Notes: generated from the letters alone by a model not told the origin. Numbered from the stretch's first letter, positions 32,782-41,834 are shown. The stretch: 64,000 nucleotides of DNA from Kitasatospora sp. NBC_00240 (GCF_026342405.1 NZ_JAPEMU010000001.1:9238001-9302000), one strand, 5' to 3'. A program made the numbers and translations.

Positions 32782-34260
32782 ATGTCATGGCCGAACAAGC
32801 AGCAGTCCCGTCTCCGCTCAAGGTTGACGGCCGCCACCGGCTTGATCGCCGGTGTCGCCCTCGTCGCGACCGGAGCGGCGGGCTGGTCGGCGAACGCAGC
32901 TTCCGCAGGGTCCTTGGGGGCCGTCGCCGCTCAGTCCGGCCGGTACTTCGGTACCGCGGTGGCGGCGGGAAGGCTCGGGGACTCCACGTACGCGGGCATC
33001 CTGGACCGGGAGTTCACCATGATCACCCCGGAGAACGAGATGAAGTGGGACGCGATCGAGCCCTCCCGCGGCTCGTTCAACTTCGGGGCCGCCGACCAGA
33101 TCGTCAACCACGCGACCGCGCACGGCCAGCGGATGCGCGGCCACACCCTGGTGTGGCATTCCCAACTGCCCAGCTGGGTCGGCTCCATCACCGACGCCAA
33201 CACCCTGCGTAGTGTGATGAACAATCACATCACCACCGAGATGACGCACTACAAGGGCAAGATCTACGCCTGGGACGTGGTCAACGAGGCCTTCGCCGAC
33301 GACGGCAGCGGCCAGCACCGGGGGTCCGTGTTCCAGAACGTGCTGGGCAACGGCTTCATCGAGGAGGCGTTCCGCACCGCCCGGACCGCCGACCCTTCGG
33401 CCAAGCTCTGCTACAACGACTACAACATCGAGAACTGGTCGGACGCCAAGACCCAGGGCGTCTACAGCATGGTCAAGGACTTCAAGTCCCGCGGCGTGCC
33501 GATCGACTGCGTCGGCCTCCAGAGCCACTTCGGCACCGGCGGCCCGTCGGGCAGCTTCCAGACCACCCTCGCCAACTTCGCCGCGCTCGGCGTCGATGTC
33601 CAGATCACCGAACTCGACATCGCCCAGGCATCCACCACCGCGTACACCAACACCGTCCGGGCCTGCCTCGACGTTGCCCGCTGCACGGGCATCACGGTCT
33701 GGGGCATCCGCGACAGCGACTCGTGGCGCACCGGCGAGAACCCGCTGCTGTTCGACAACAGTGGCAACAAGAAGCCCGCCTACGGCGCGGCACTCGCCGC
33801 CCTGGGCGGCAGCGGCGGCACACCGGGCGGGGGCATCGTCTCCGGCACCGTCTACACGCTCTCGGACGTGGCCGCCGGACGCGTGCTCGACGAGCCTGCG
33901 GGACAGAACGGCAACGGCACCCCGCTCCAGGTGTGGGACGCCAGTGGTGCCTCCAACCAGCAGTGGCGGGCCGGTCGGAACAGCGACGGTTCCTACACGC
34001 TGACCAACGTCGCCAGCGGCCGCGTACTGGACGAGCCGGGTGACCGGACCGGCAACGGCACGCGGATGCAGGTCTGGGACTCCAACGGTGGCGCCAACCA
34101 GCACTGGCGGGCCGATCAGAACAGCGACGGCTCCTACACGCTGACGAACGTCGCGAGCGGCCGGGCGCTGGAGCTCCCCGGCGGTCAGAGCGCCAACGGC
34201 ACGCCCGTCCAGATCTGGGACGCCACCGGCGGCGCCAACCAGCACTGGACCTTCAGGTGA
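32782..34260 (+). CDS. Secreted GH10 endo-1,4-beta-xylanase with CBM13 module
   Basis: 492 residues. Signal peptide ends near SANAASAG. GH10 barrel at ~45-345: ITPENEMKWDAIEPSRGSF, TLVWHSQLPSW, acid/base Glu in WDVVNEAF, nucleophile Glu in QITELDIA. After a GGSGGTPGG linker the last ~130 residues form a CBM13 trefoil with three repeats (VASGRVLDEP-type and QQW/QHW ends). Same architecture as S. lividans XlnA. AAGGAG lies 11 bases before ATG 32782. Works with the neighbouring GH11 and GH62 on arabinoxylan. Confidence 0.95.
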   Translation: MSWPNKQQSRLRSRLTAATGLIAGVALVATGAAGWSANAASAGSLGAVAAQSGRYFGTAVAAGRLGDSTYAGILDREFTMITPENEMKWDAIEPSRGSFNFGAADQIVNHATAHGQRMRGHTLVWHSQLPSWVGSITDANTLRSVMNNHITTEMTHYKGKIYAWDVVNEAFADDGSGQHRGSVFQNVLGNGFIEEAFRTARTADPSAKLCYNDYNIENWSDAKTQGVYSMVKDFKSRGVPIDCVGLQSHFGTGGPSGSFQTTLANFAALGVDVQITELDIAQASTTAYTNTVRACLDVARCTGITVWGIRDSDSWRTGENPLLFDNSGNKKPAYGAALAALGGSGGTPGGGIVSGTVYTLSDVAAGRVLDEPAGQNGNGTPLQVWDASGASNQQWRAGRNSDGSYTLTNVASGRVLDEPGDRTGNGTRMQVWDSNGGANQHWRADQNSDGSYTLTNVASGRALELPGGQSANGTPVQIWDATGGANQHWTFR

Positions 34261-34487
34261 CCTGAGTAGCCCCGGGCCGGATCCCTTCGCCCCGCCGTGA
34301 AAGCGCCCGCGCGCCACCGGGCGAGGGTGACCCGCTCAGCACCGCGACGCGGCCGGACGAGACCGCGACGCCCGGCCGGCGCGCGGGCCGGCCGATGTCG
34401 CCGCTCCCGAAGTCAACCGCCAAGGGCGGGCAATCCAGCACCGGCCCGATGGCGACCCCTGGTCACGGGCTCATGGCGGCGTAGGCA

Positions 34488-34501
34488 TGTTAACGCTAAC
34501 A
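34488..34501. promoter_or_regulatory. LacI-family operator TGTTAACGCTAACA upstream of the GH62 gene
   Basis: The exact reverse complement of the site at 32530-32543, placed 41 bases before the GH62 start, where binding would cover the promoter or leader. Confidence 0.78.
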
Positions 34502-34542
34502 GGGTCGCGTGGCAGTTCCATCCGTTCTCAAAGGAGATCCCC

Positions 34543-35979
34543 ATGCGCAGACGAAGTTCCAGCCGCAGGCAGCTGTCCGCGGCACTCACCGCCGCGGTCG
34601 CGATCCTGGCCGCGTTGGCGGCGATGCTCGTCGCCCAGCCTGCTCAGGCCGCCACCAGTGGCGCCTTGCGCGGGACAGGTTCCAGCCGCTGTCTCGATGT
34701 GCAGAACGCCAGCCAGGCCGACGGCGCGTCCCTGCAGATCTACGACTGCTCGGGCGGCACCAACCAGCTGTGGACCTCGACGTCCGGCAACCAGCTGACC
34801 GTGTACGGCGACAAGTGCCTGGACGTTCCGGGTCACGCCACCACGGCCGGTACCCGGGTGCAGATCTGGACCTGCAGCGGCGCTGCGAACCAGCAGTGGC
34901 GGCTGAACTCCGACGGCACGGTCGTCGGAGTGGAGTCCGGGCTGTGTCTGGACGTGGCGAGCGGCGGTACGGCCAACGGCACGGCGGTGCAGATCTGGAC
35001 GTGCAACGGCGGCAGCAACCAGAAGTGGACCGGCCTGTCCGGGGCGTCGACCCCGTCGCCCACGCCGACGGGCGGCACGTGTGCCCTGCCGTCGACGTAC
35101 CGGTGGTCGTCGACGGGTGCGTTGGCGCAGCCGGCGAACGGCTGGACGTCGGTGAAGGACTTCACCGACGTGGTGTACAACGGCAAGCACCTGGTCTACG
35201 CGTCGAACGTGAACGGCTCCTCGTACGGCTCGATGGCGTTCGCCCCCTTCACCAATTGGTCGGACATGGCCTCGGCCCCCCAGACGGGGATGAGCCAGGC
35301 CACGGTGGCGCCCACGCTGTTCTACTTCGCGCCCAAGAACATCTGGGTGCTGGCCTACCAGTGGGGTGCGTGGCCCTTCATCTACCGCACCTCCAGCGAC
35401 CCGACGAACCCCAACGGCTGGTCCGCGCCGCAGCCGCTGTTCACCGGCGGCATCCCGGGCGCCGCCCCGATCGACCAGACCCTGATCGCCGACGACCAGA
35501 ACATGTACCTGTTCTTCGCCGGTGACAACGGCAGCATCTACCGGGCGAGCATGCCGATCGGGAACTTCCCGGGCAGCTTCGGCTCCTCGTACACGACGGT
35601 CATGAGCGACACGGTGAAGAACCTGTTCGAGGCACCGCAGGTCTACAAGGTCAAGGGCCAGAACCAGTACCTCATGATCGTTGAGGCTCGGGGCGCGAAC
35701 GAGCAGCGCTATTTCCGCTCGTTCACCGCCTCCAGCCTGAGCGGTTCGTGGAGCCCGCAGGCGGCCACCGAGAGTAACCCCTTCGCGGGCAAGGCCAACA
35801 GCGGCGCCACCTGGACCAACGACATCAGCCACGGTGACCTGGTCCGCAACAACCCCGACCAGACCATGACCATCGACCCCTGCAACCTGCAGCTCCTCTA
35901 CCAGGGCAAGTCCCCCACCGCGACCGGCCCCTACGACCAACTGCCGTACCGCCCGGGGCTCCTCACTTTGCAGCGCTGA
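34543..35979 (+). CDS. Secreted GH62 alpha-L-arabinofuranosidase with N-terminal CBM13
   Basis: 478 residues. Signal peptide (RRRSSSRRQLSAALTAAVAI, cut near QPAQAATS). CBM13 at ~40-165, with three CLDV and QIW repeats; Ser/Thr/Pro linker; GH62 five-bladed propeller at ~180-478: STYRWSSTGALAQPANGWTS, VKDFTDVVYNGKHLVYASN (catalytic Asp region), GAAPIDQTLIADDQNMYLFF and NLFEAPQVYKVKGQNQYLM (acid Glu). Removes arabinose side chains from arabinoxylan. AAAGGAG six bases before ATG. Operator just upstream. Confidence 0.94.
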   Translation: MRRRSSSRRQLSAALTAAVAILAALAAMLVAQPAQAATSGALRGTGSSRCLDVQNASQADGASLQIYDCSGGTNQLWTSTSGNQLTVYGDKCLDVPGHATTAGTRVQIWTCSGAANQQWRLNSDGTVVGVESGLCLDVASGGTANGTAVQIWTCNGGSNQKWTGLSGASTPSPTPTGGTCALPSTYRWSSTGALAQPANGWTSVKDFTDVVYNGKHLVYASNVNGSSYGSMAFAPFTNWSDMASAPQTGMSQATVAPTLFYFAPKNIWVLAYQWGAWPFIYRTSSDPTNPNGWSAPQPLFTGGIPGAAPIDQTLIADDQNMYLFFAGDNGSIYRASMPIGNFPGSFGSSYTTVMSDTVKNLFEAPQVYKVKGQNQYLMIVEARGANEQRYFRSFTASSLSGSWSPQAATESNPFAGKANSGATWTNDISHGDLVRNNPDQTMTIDPCNLQLLYQGKSPTATGPYDQLPYRPGLLTLQR

Positions 35980-36084
35980 CCCGCCCGGTCCACGGTGATC
36001 GCGTCGGGTCCGGCCCGCCGCCACCTGGACGAACGGTCCACGGCGTGGACAACTCCACCTGCTGACCGATGATCACCGCTCCGG

Positions 36085-36113
36085 GGCCCCCAGCCGTGCG
36101 TCGGCTGGGGGCC
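36085..36113 (+). terminator. Terminator hairpin after the GH62 gene
   Basis: GGCCCCCAGCCG and its complement pair over 12 bases around TGCGT, about 105 bases after the stop. The rest of the 35980-36351 gap holds only a short direct repeat (GTGGGCTTCCGTC twice, 36122-36147) and no gene. Confidence 0.7.
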
Positions 36114-36351
36114 GCTCCGCTGTGGGCTTCCGTCGTGGGCTTCCGTCGTGGGCGCGGACCGAGCCGTCGCCTGTCCCGCGGACGGCGTCCGGACGGAGAT
36201 GGAACCGCCCGGCTGCCGTGCTCCGAGTACTCGGTGACCGAGGGGGCGTCGTCGGCCGTGCTACCGGAATGGGTCGTCCCGGGCCCAGTCACCTCCGGCT
36301 CGGTCACCTCGGCTCGCCGCTCTGACGGGCGGAGCGTTGCCGCGGCCGGGC

Positions 36352-36591
36352 TCAGTACGGCGGCCCGGGAATGTCCGGTGACTGGGAACGCGTCGGCTCC
36401 CGCGTCCCCCGGCCCCCGTGGTCGGGGGAGAGGGCGGCCTGGAGGTCCACCGGTGGCGGCTCCTTGTCCTTGCGCCGGCTCCCGTGGACGAAGGCGCCGA
36501 CGAGGAGGGCTCCCACCACCAGGCCGGCGACCACGAGCAGGGCCAGCGCGGAGCCGGGCATACCGGCCGCCAGGACTTCGAAGTCCTTCAC
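36352..36591 (-). CDS. Small membrane protein, DUF6479-like
   Basis: 79 residues from GTG 36591 with GGAGGTAG spaced about seven bases upstream. One membrane helix (GSALALLVVAGLVVGALLVG), then HGSRRKDKEPPPVD and a Pro/Arg-rich cytoplasmic tail ending PGPPY. The length, helix and RRKxxEPPP motif fit DUF6479, a streptomycete small membrane family of unknown role. Starts four bases after the stop of a possible upstream small gene. Confidence 0.65.
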   Translation of the reverse strand: MKDFEVLAAGMPGSALALLVVAGLVVGALLVGAFVHGSRRKDKEPPPVDLQAALSPDHGGRGTREPTRSQSPDIPGPPY

Positions 36592-36595
36592 GTCA

Positions 36596-36844
36596 CTACC
36601 TCCGGTTCTCGGGGATCGGATCGCCGGTCGTCTGCCCGGCCGGCGCGGCGGCAACCGTGCTGGTCGCGGACTGGGCGCGGCGTTGGGGTCGGTCCGACGG
36701 TCCCTCCTGGAACTCCGGCCCGAACCTCCTGCCGCCCTTGGCCGCCGCACTCCCGAGTAGGCAGCCGCGCCGCACGACGTCGTGGTTGGGGCGCCACGCC
36801 TTCTCCCGGGGTGCGGACCTCCCGGTCTCCGCCGCCGAATCCAC
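36596..36844 (-). CDS. Possible 82-residue gene coupled to the DUF6479-like gene
   Basis: A minus-strand frame with about 90% GC at third positions: MDSAAETGRSAPREKAWRPN ... GRRFGPEFQEGPSDR ... DPIPENRR, ending in TAG. The GGAGG of the next gene lies in its last codons, which is how coupled genes look. No family recognised and no clear ribosome binding site at 36844. May be real or chance. Confidence 0.35.
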   Translation of the reverse strand: MDSAAETGRSAPREKAWRPNHDVVRRGCLLGSAAAKGGRRFGPEFQEGPSDRPQRRAQSATSTVAAAPAGQTTGDPIPENRR

Positions 36845-36991
36845 GCCGCGTCACCGGGTGGTCCGCCCCACCACGACCCTGGCCCACGGCAGGGCACCGA
36901 CGGTGCCTGGGCGGCCGCTGCTGACACGTCACGGCGGACCGGAGCGACCAGGTGTTCGTGCCTCCGCAGGTCACCGTCCCTCTGTGCGCTT

Positions 36992-37228
36992 TCAGGCCTT
37001 CGGGTACGTCGGAGCGGTCGCCGGGCGCCTGTTCCGCAGCCCTGGGTCCGGCATTTCGCTTCGTGCACCGGCTCCTGAGCGGGCGGAGTCCTCCCCACGC
37101 CGCCTGCGGCGCGCCGTGTCCTCACGCAGGACGGCGCGGAAGAACGCTGCGATCTCCTGCTCTCCGGCGGCCTCGGCGTCCTTCACGTAACGGGCCAGGT
37201 CACTGAACCCCCGTCGCGGGTCGGTCAT
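36992..37228 (-). CDS. Small hypothetical protein, 78 residues
   Basis: ATG 37228 follows GGGAGG by seven bases. The front reads MTDPRRGFSDLARYVKDAEA and AGEQEIAAFFRAVLREDTAR, an amphipathic helical pair; the rest is basic and Arg/Pro-rich. Short proteins with a DLARYV/AAFFRAVL pattern occur near stress genes in Streptomyces, with no known function. Confidence 0.6.
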   Translation of the reverse strand: MTDPRRGFSDLARYVKDAEAAGEQEIAAFFRAVLREDTARRRRRGEDSARSGAGARSEMPDPGLRNRRPATAPTYPKA

Positions 37229-37716
37229 CGTCCTGCCTCCCTTCCCGCCGGTCTCCTGGCCGGCACGTACCCTGCGCGGGCGGCGCCCGAACACCGCACG
37301 GAGCTGTGCGCCTGGCACCGATTCGTGACGCCCGGCAGCCTGTGGCCGTCCCCTGGCGATGGCTTCCGGAGGCCGCGCCCGGCACCGGGGTCGACCCCGG
37401 CCAGGACCGAGTTGCACCACCGTACGGGCCTCCGCGCCCCGTATCCAGCCCTGCGGGATCCGTCGAGGCGGTCGCATCGCCGGGGCGGGGAAGACATCGG
37501 TGTTCGGCCGGGGGACGAACGCGCCGGCCAAGTACGCGTCGGCGGCTTCACTTCGGACACTGACCCCGGTACCGCCCTCGACCTCGGTTCCGTCCTCGAC
37601 CCGGCCGCCGCGACGCCGACGGCCGGGTCCGGTTCCCGAGTCCGTATCGTCCGTATCGGGAGCGGGGGCGCGACAATGGCTGTCGGAGGCGGTTGCGTCC
37701 TGGTGAGGTGACGGTG
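37229..37716. other. Intergenic region between a small gene and DUF3040
   Basis: 488 bases between two divergent genes; should hold both promoters. I see no gene and no clear operator. Confidence 0.45.
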
Positions 37717-38028
37717 ATGTCCCATCTGTCGATCCGCGAACGTCGGGCCCTCGCGGACATCGAACGCCGGCTCACGGAGGAGGACCCGGAGTTCGCCCGT
37801 ACCCTCGTACCCCCGATGCCGGGGCGCGACCGCGCCCGCCATCCCGGGCAGGCCGCCGGGTTCGTTCTCCTCGTCGCGCTGAGCGCCGTTCTGCTCCTCG
37901 TCGCGGTGGCCGCGCACGGGGTCGGCGCCCTCTTGGCCGTGTCTCTCCTGGTCGGGGCGGTGCCCGGTTGCCTCTGGCTCGCCGCGGAGGCGTTCGAGCG
38001 CCGTCGTCGCTCGCGCCGAACCCGCTGA
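37717..38028 (+). CDS. DUF3040 membrane protein
   Basis: 103 residues. Typical DUF3040: LSIRERRALADIERRLTEED at the start, PEFARTL, then two helices (AAGFVLLVALSAVLLLVAVA and GALLAVSLLVGAVPGCLWLA) and a basic end. ATG 37717 preferred over GTG one codon earlier; GAGGTG upstream. Small actinobacterial membrane proteins of unknown function. A 13-bp tandem repeat starts in the last codons. Confidence 0.85.
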   Translation: MSHLSIRERRALADIERRLTEEDPEFARTLVPPMPGRDRARHPGQAAGFVLLVALSAVLLLVAVAAHGVGALLAVSLLVGAVPGCLWLAAEAFERRRRSRRTR

Positions 38029-38068
38029 GCGAACCCGCTGAGCGGACCCGCTGAGCGGACCCGCTGAA
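38023..38068 (+). repeat. 13-bp tandem repeat (about 3.5 copies) over the DUF3040 stop
   Basis: Unit CGCTGAGCGGACC repeats three times plus a partial copy. The first copy contains the TGA stop of the DUF3040 gene. Confidence 0.92.
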
Positions 38069-38358
38069 CAGCCGGTCGTCGCGGCCCACCTGCGGAGCAG
38101 GCGGTCGGGCACCGGTGCGGGCAGCGGGTTGGGTGGCGCAGTCGAGGACCTTCGTCATTCCTCGGTGTGCTCCGCCGCGGTCCCGTCCCGCTCGGTTCTC
38201 CTCGCGGCCCGCTGCTCGGCCGCAGGCCGGGTTGCCGTCGCCGCCCGGCTGGCCCGCGACCCGACCCCGGCGGGGAATCCTGATTGGCCGCCCGCACCCG
38301 GGGCAGGCGCGTGGACAGTACGGAATGTCCGAGCTTGTCGACTACGAAGGAGTCCGTT
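38069..38358. other. Intergenic region before the SRPBCC gene
   Basis: About 290 bases with no supported gene; probably holds the SRPBCC promoter. No clear -10/-35 pair. Confidence 0.4.
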
Positions 38359-38946
38359 GTGAGCAAGGTGAAGGAGTCCATCGACGTGGACGTCCCTCTG
38401 CACGGCGTCTACAACCAGTGGACGCAGTTCGAGGAATTCCCCCGATTCATGGACGGCGTCGAGGAGGTGCGGCAGACCGACGACCGGCACTGCCACTGGA
38501 CGACCAGAGTCGCCGGCGCGCGCCGCGAGTTCGACACCGAGATCGTCGACCAGCTTCCCGACCAGCGGATCTCCTGGCGGACGGTGGGTGGTGACGTGCG
38601 GCAGATGGGCGTGGTGACGTTCCAGCGTCTCGACGACTCCCGCACCCGGGTCAGTCTGGCGATGGAGTTCGAGCCGCAGGGCATGGTGGAGAAGGCCGGA
38701 GACCTGCTCGGTGTCCTGGATCGGCAGGTCAAGGGCGACCTGAGCCGGTTCAAGGGCTTCATCGAGGAGCAGGGACGCGCGACCGGTGGCTGGGGCGGCC
38801 GCCTGACACCGGACGGTGCCGGAGCCCCCGGCGGCGGCCCGGCCGTGCGTGAGGACGCACCGCCGCGTGAGCAGCCCCAGGCCCGGATGACCGGAGAGGG
38901 CGCGCCGCCGCTGCCGGTGGACCCGGACCACCTGCGGCACGGCTGA
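38359..38946 (+). CDS. SRPBCC family protein (polyketide-cyclase-like)
   Basis: 195 residues from GTG 38359 with AAGGAG eight bases upstream. SRPBCC domain at ~5-150: VKESIDVDVPLHGVYNQWTQ, FEEFPRFMDGVEEVRQTDD, EFDTEIVDQLPDQRISWRT, VTFQRLDDSRTRVSLAMEFE. The C-terminal 45 residues are Pro/Gly-rich. Likely binds a hydrophobic ligand. It is the intact paralogue of the broken gene at 14284. Confidence 0.88.
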   Translation: MSKVKESIDVDVPLHGVYNQWTQFEEFPRFMDGVEEVRQTDDRHCHWTTRVAGARREFDTEIVDQLPDQRISWRTVGGDVRQMGVVTFQRLDDSRTRVSLAMEFEPQGMVEKAGDLLGVLDRQVKGDLSRFKGFIEEQGRATGGWGGRLTPDGAGAPGGGPAVREDAPPREQPQARMTGEGAPPLPVDPDHLRHG

Positions 38947-38982
38947 CCGCTCGTCCCGGCCGGCCACGCAGGCCTGAGCCCC

Positions 38983-39024
38983 GACCGGACGCCGGCGCCT
39001 TCGAGGCGCGCCCGGCGTCCGGTC
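38983..39024 (+). terminator. Terminator hairpin after the SRPBCC gene
   Basis: GACCGGACGCCGG and its complement form 13 base pairs; an inner CGCCT/AGGCG pair extends the stem around TCG. Lies about 37 bases after the stop. Confidence 0.75.
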
Positions 39025-39543
39025 GCCGTGCTTCGGCCCGGGGGAACTGCATATTCTCCGCCCTCGGGGGAGCGCGGGAGGAGCGGCGCCGGACCGAGTG
39101 GATCTCGAAGGTGAGGAAGAGTACGCGGACGACCTGCCCCCCGGTACCGGTAGGCGACCGGCCGCCCCCGCAGTGCGCTCCAGCCCGAACAACGCCCCCC
39201 AGGGCCCGGGGCGCGGTGGTGGCTGCCATCCTTGTCGCATTGGTCGTCCGGCGGAGGCCGCGGAGCGTGCACCCGGAGGAGATCCGCGACCCCGCGATGC
39301 CGACGGAGCCGCAGTACGGGCAGAGCCTGGGCTCGAAGGGGCGGCGCTCGCACCGGTGCGAGCGCCGCCCCTTCGGCGCGGAGAGCCGCGCGTGTACGCC
39401 GTCCATCTCGTCCATGTACGCCGTCCATCCGTACGGGGTGGGTACCCGTCCCGGCACGGGCGACACGGGGTCCTACCGGCGGGGGCGACCCGGACCGCAC
39501 CCGCGGCCTTCACCCCATCGGCTCGGCCGCGGCGGCGCCGGCT
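39025..39543. other. Gene-poor stretch with a zinc-ribbon relic
   Basis: No intact gene. The minus strand at ~39270-39400 reads PKGRRSHRCERRPFEPRLCP and then YCGS, close to the zinc-ribbon gene at 11036 but without the other knuckles. A 42-bp palindrome lies inside this relic. CTGCATATTCT near 39047 resembles a sequence upstream of the hydrophobic-protein gene (minus strand, ~15165), perhaps a shared promoter piece. Confidence 0.5.
39334..39375. repeat. Perfect 42-bp palindrome
   Basis: The left 21 bases (starting CGAAGGGGCGGCGCTCGC) are the exact reverse complement of the right 21, with no loop. It sits inside the zinc-ribbon relic. Confidence 0.95.
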
Positions 39544-40353
39544 TCAGCGCCCGACGGCCCCCGCGGGCTCGTCCACCCGTTCACGCACCCAGGCCAGGAA
39601 GTTCCGTACCTCGGCGGCCGGCAGGCCGACAGCCTCGGCACGCGGGCGCTCGAAACCGGCCAGCGCCGCCTCGACGATCGGCCGGAAACCGGGCTCGGCG
39701 GCGGCGATCGCGTGCCCCGCCGCGCGCTTGGCCGTCCAGCGCCCGGTACGGCAGAACAGCACCGACCGGCAGCCGTTGAGGACCCGGTTGTCCGCCAGAT
39801 GGCCCTCGCCCTCGCTGTGCTCGCGGACGGACGCCCGGACGGCCGCGAGCAGGTCGGCCGCCGTCGGGGGCGCGATCACCTCCCGTGCCGTCCCGCCGAA
39901 GAGGGTCAGTCCGGCCTGATGGGCCACGGACCGGTCGATGACGTACCAGAACGCGGGGGAGGGCACGGGGTCGAAACTCGCCCGCCCGGTCAGCAGCGGG
40001 CCGCTGTTGAGGTCCAGCAGGTACCCGGCCCGCCCCGACGCGCGGCCGGCGAAGTCCCGGTCGTACACCACCAGCTCCAACCCGGCGGCCGGGCACGGCA
40101 GCCGGGGATGGGCGAGCGTCCCGGCCAGCACGCGCAGCATCGCACCGGACACGGACGGCTCCACCACGACGGTCACGTCGACGTCGCTGCGCCCCGGCCG
40201 GTAGTCCCCGAGGGCGAGCGACCCGACCGCCAGGATGCTGACCAGCTCAGCGCCGCAGACCCCGCGGGTGCGCCCCACCAGCTCCCGCAGGTAGGGGCGG
40301 ACGTGCTCGGGGAGCGGCTGCGGGCCCCCGGAAGCCCGGGACATGCGCGTCAT
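39544..40353 (-). CDS. Nucleotidyltransferase, aminoglycoside-adenylyltransferase-like
   Basis: 269 residues. Nucleotidyltransferase core near residues 35-60: ILAVGSLALGDYRPGRSDVD with the GS and DxD metal motif. The rest follows the DUF4111 domain of ANT(3'')/AadA-type enzymes (GYLLDLNSGPLL, TAREVIAPPTAADLLAAV, VLFCRTGRWTAKRAAGHAIA). ATG 40353 has GGAG nine bases upstream. May adenylylate an aminoglycoside or another small molecule; resistance is an inference. Confidence 0.82.
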   Translation of the reverse strand: MTRMSRASGGPQPLPEHVRPYLRELVGRTRGVCGAELVSILAVGSLALGDYRPGRSDVDVTVVVEPSVSGAMLRVLAGTLAHPRLPCPAAGLELVVYDRDFAGRASGRAGYLLDLNSGPLLTGRASFDPVPSPAFWYVIDRSVAHQAGLTLFGGTAREVIAPPTAADLLAAVRASVREHSEGEGHLADNRVLNGCRSVLFCRTGRWTAKRAAGHAIAAAEPGFRPIVEAALAGFERPRAEAVGLPAAEVRNFLAWVRERVDEPAGAVGR

Positions 40354-40440
40354 ACGGCCAGTCTCCGCCGTGACGCGGCGCAGGGACGGCATTCGTGTGC
40401 GGACGGCCGGAGAATCCCTCCTGGTTCGCGTCGTGCTGGG

Positions 40441-40762
40441 GGCCTCGCGACCGGGGCGCTCGTCCCACCGGTGGCCTTCCACCGCTTTTCGGCCGGCCAC
40501 GGCCTGAAGGCTGAACTCGTGCACGTAGCCGGTCGGCTCATCGCCGTCGGGCTTGTCGCGCTGGCCCTCACCATCACGGCGGCCCTGCTGCTCCTGCTGC
40601 GTACCGCCACCGGCGGTCCCAAGGCCGCATGGGTGCGCAGCGCCGGTGTGGGCCTCTGGTTCGCGACCACCTGGCTGGTACTGCCCTGGTCGTGCTGCGC
40701 CGGGCGGCCAGGCGCAGCCGGCCGACCGAGGCGGCCCCCGGCAGTGCGTCCGGCAGCCGCTG
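40441..40762 (+). pseudogene. DUF6328-like relic, second copy
   Basis: Reads LATGALVPPVAFHRFSAGHG, then AGRLIAVGLVALALTITAAL, LLLLRTATGG and WFATTWLVLP; after that the natural tail (VVLRRAARRSRPTEAAPGS, TGA at 40760) lies in another frame. It parallels the minus-strand relic at 8531-8810, and both begin at the same point of the protein (ATGAL). Confidence 0.6.
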
Positions 40763-41161
40763 ACCGCCGGCCTGCCTGCGCCGCCGGGCCTGTCCCGACG
40801 GGCCGGCCGGAGCATCGGAACGGGCCGGCACCCGTCGTGCGTAAGCGGCCTGTTCCTGGGCACACGACTGACCATGAGGTGTGTGTGACCTCTCGGAAAC
40901 GGACGGCCGGCGTCAGCCACGGCCCGTCGTTCCGCGACCGCCCGAGCGGCGGACCCGGCGAACCACCGGCATCAACCCGGGGAAGCGGCATCGTGGGTCG
41001 GGCTGTACGACGGCACGCCGTACGACGGCATGCCGCCGGCAGGCTGGGTCCCGAGCCGGCTCGGCCGAGACTCGCGAGGCCCGTAGCGCATCCGACCGAC
41101 TCACTCCCGGATTCTCGCGGATTCCCGTGAGCCGGGCCCCGCGCTCTAAGGCAGCCACGCG

Positions 41162-41656
41162 ATGTCCCTCCCCGACGACCACGCCCCGACCGGTACGCCG
41201 CCATTCCAGCAGACCAGGCGGCTCGCGCCCTACGGAACCGAGGGCGCCGCGAAGCGCTGCCGGGACTTCGGCCGGCGGGCGCTGTTCGACTGGGGGTGGC
41301 TGCCGGCCCGGGACGAGGACCAGCGGGTGGCTGCCGATGATGTCCTGCTGATGGTCTCCGAACTGGTCACCAATGCCTGCCTGCACGCCCCCGGAGGCCC
41401 CAGGGAGCTACGGCTGATCTGGGACGGGCGGCGCCTGCGGGTGGAGGTCTCGGACGGGAGCCCGCTTCCGCCTCGCCTGCGCCTGGCCCCTGATCGCGGG
41501 CGGCCGGGCGGCTACGGGCTCCGGGTGATCGAACGCCTCTCCCACGGCTGGGGTTGCGCGCCGGAGGGGGAGGGGAAACGCGTGTGGTTCGAGGTGCCCG
41601 CTCCGCTGCGCCCCCGCTCGCGTCCGGTCGACGGCCGGGCGCGCTCGTGGCCTTGA
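41162..41656 (+). CDS. RsbW-like ATP-binding protein (HATPase_c_2)
   Basis: 164 residues. GHKL ATPase motifs: N box DDVLLMVSELVTNACLHA, G1 box VEVSDGSPLPPRLR, G2 GGYGLRVIERLSHGWG. Streptomycetes hold many such small anti-sigma or anti-sigma-like ATPases with separate partners. No anti-anti-sigma gene is adjacent. No strong ribosome binding site. Stop overlaps a 14-bp tandem repeat. Confidence 0.85.
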   Translation: MSLPDDHAPTGTPPFQQTRRLAPYGTEGAAKRCRDFGRRALFDWGWLPARDEDQRVAADDVLLMVSELVTNACLHAPGGPRELRLIWDGRRLRVEVSDGSPLPPRLRLAPDRGRPGGYGLRVIERLSHGWGCAPEGEGKRVWFEVPAPLRPRSRPVDGRARSWP

Positions 41657-41682
41657 ACACGGGGCTTCGAACACGGGGCTTC
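41655..41682 (+). repeat. 14-bp perfect tandem duplication over a stop codon
   Basis: GAACACGGGGCTTC twice without spacer; the first copy starts with the last two bases of the TGA of the RsbW-like gene. Confidence 0.92.
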
Positions 41683-41834
41683 GAAGGTGTACGCCTGATC
41701 GACACCTCGAAGGCGCACGCCAGACCCTGGCGACAAGGCACGGAGCCGTGAGGAGGGTGCGCGTCGGCCGGGTCTTCCCCGCGAGCGTGCGGACGGCCCA
41801 CCCCCTCCGATGAATCGGACTTTTCGGGCATGGC

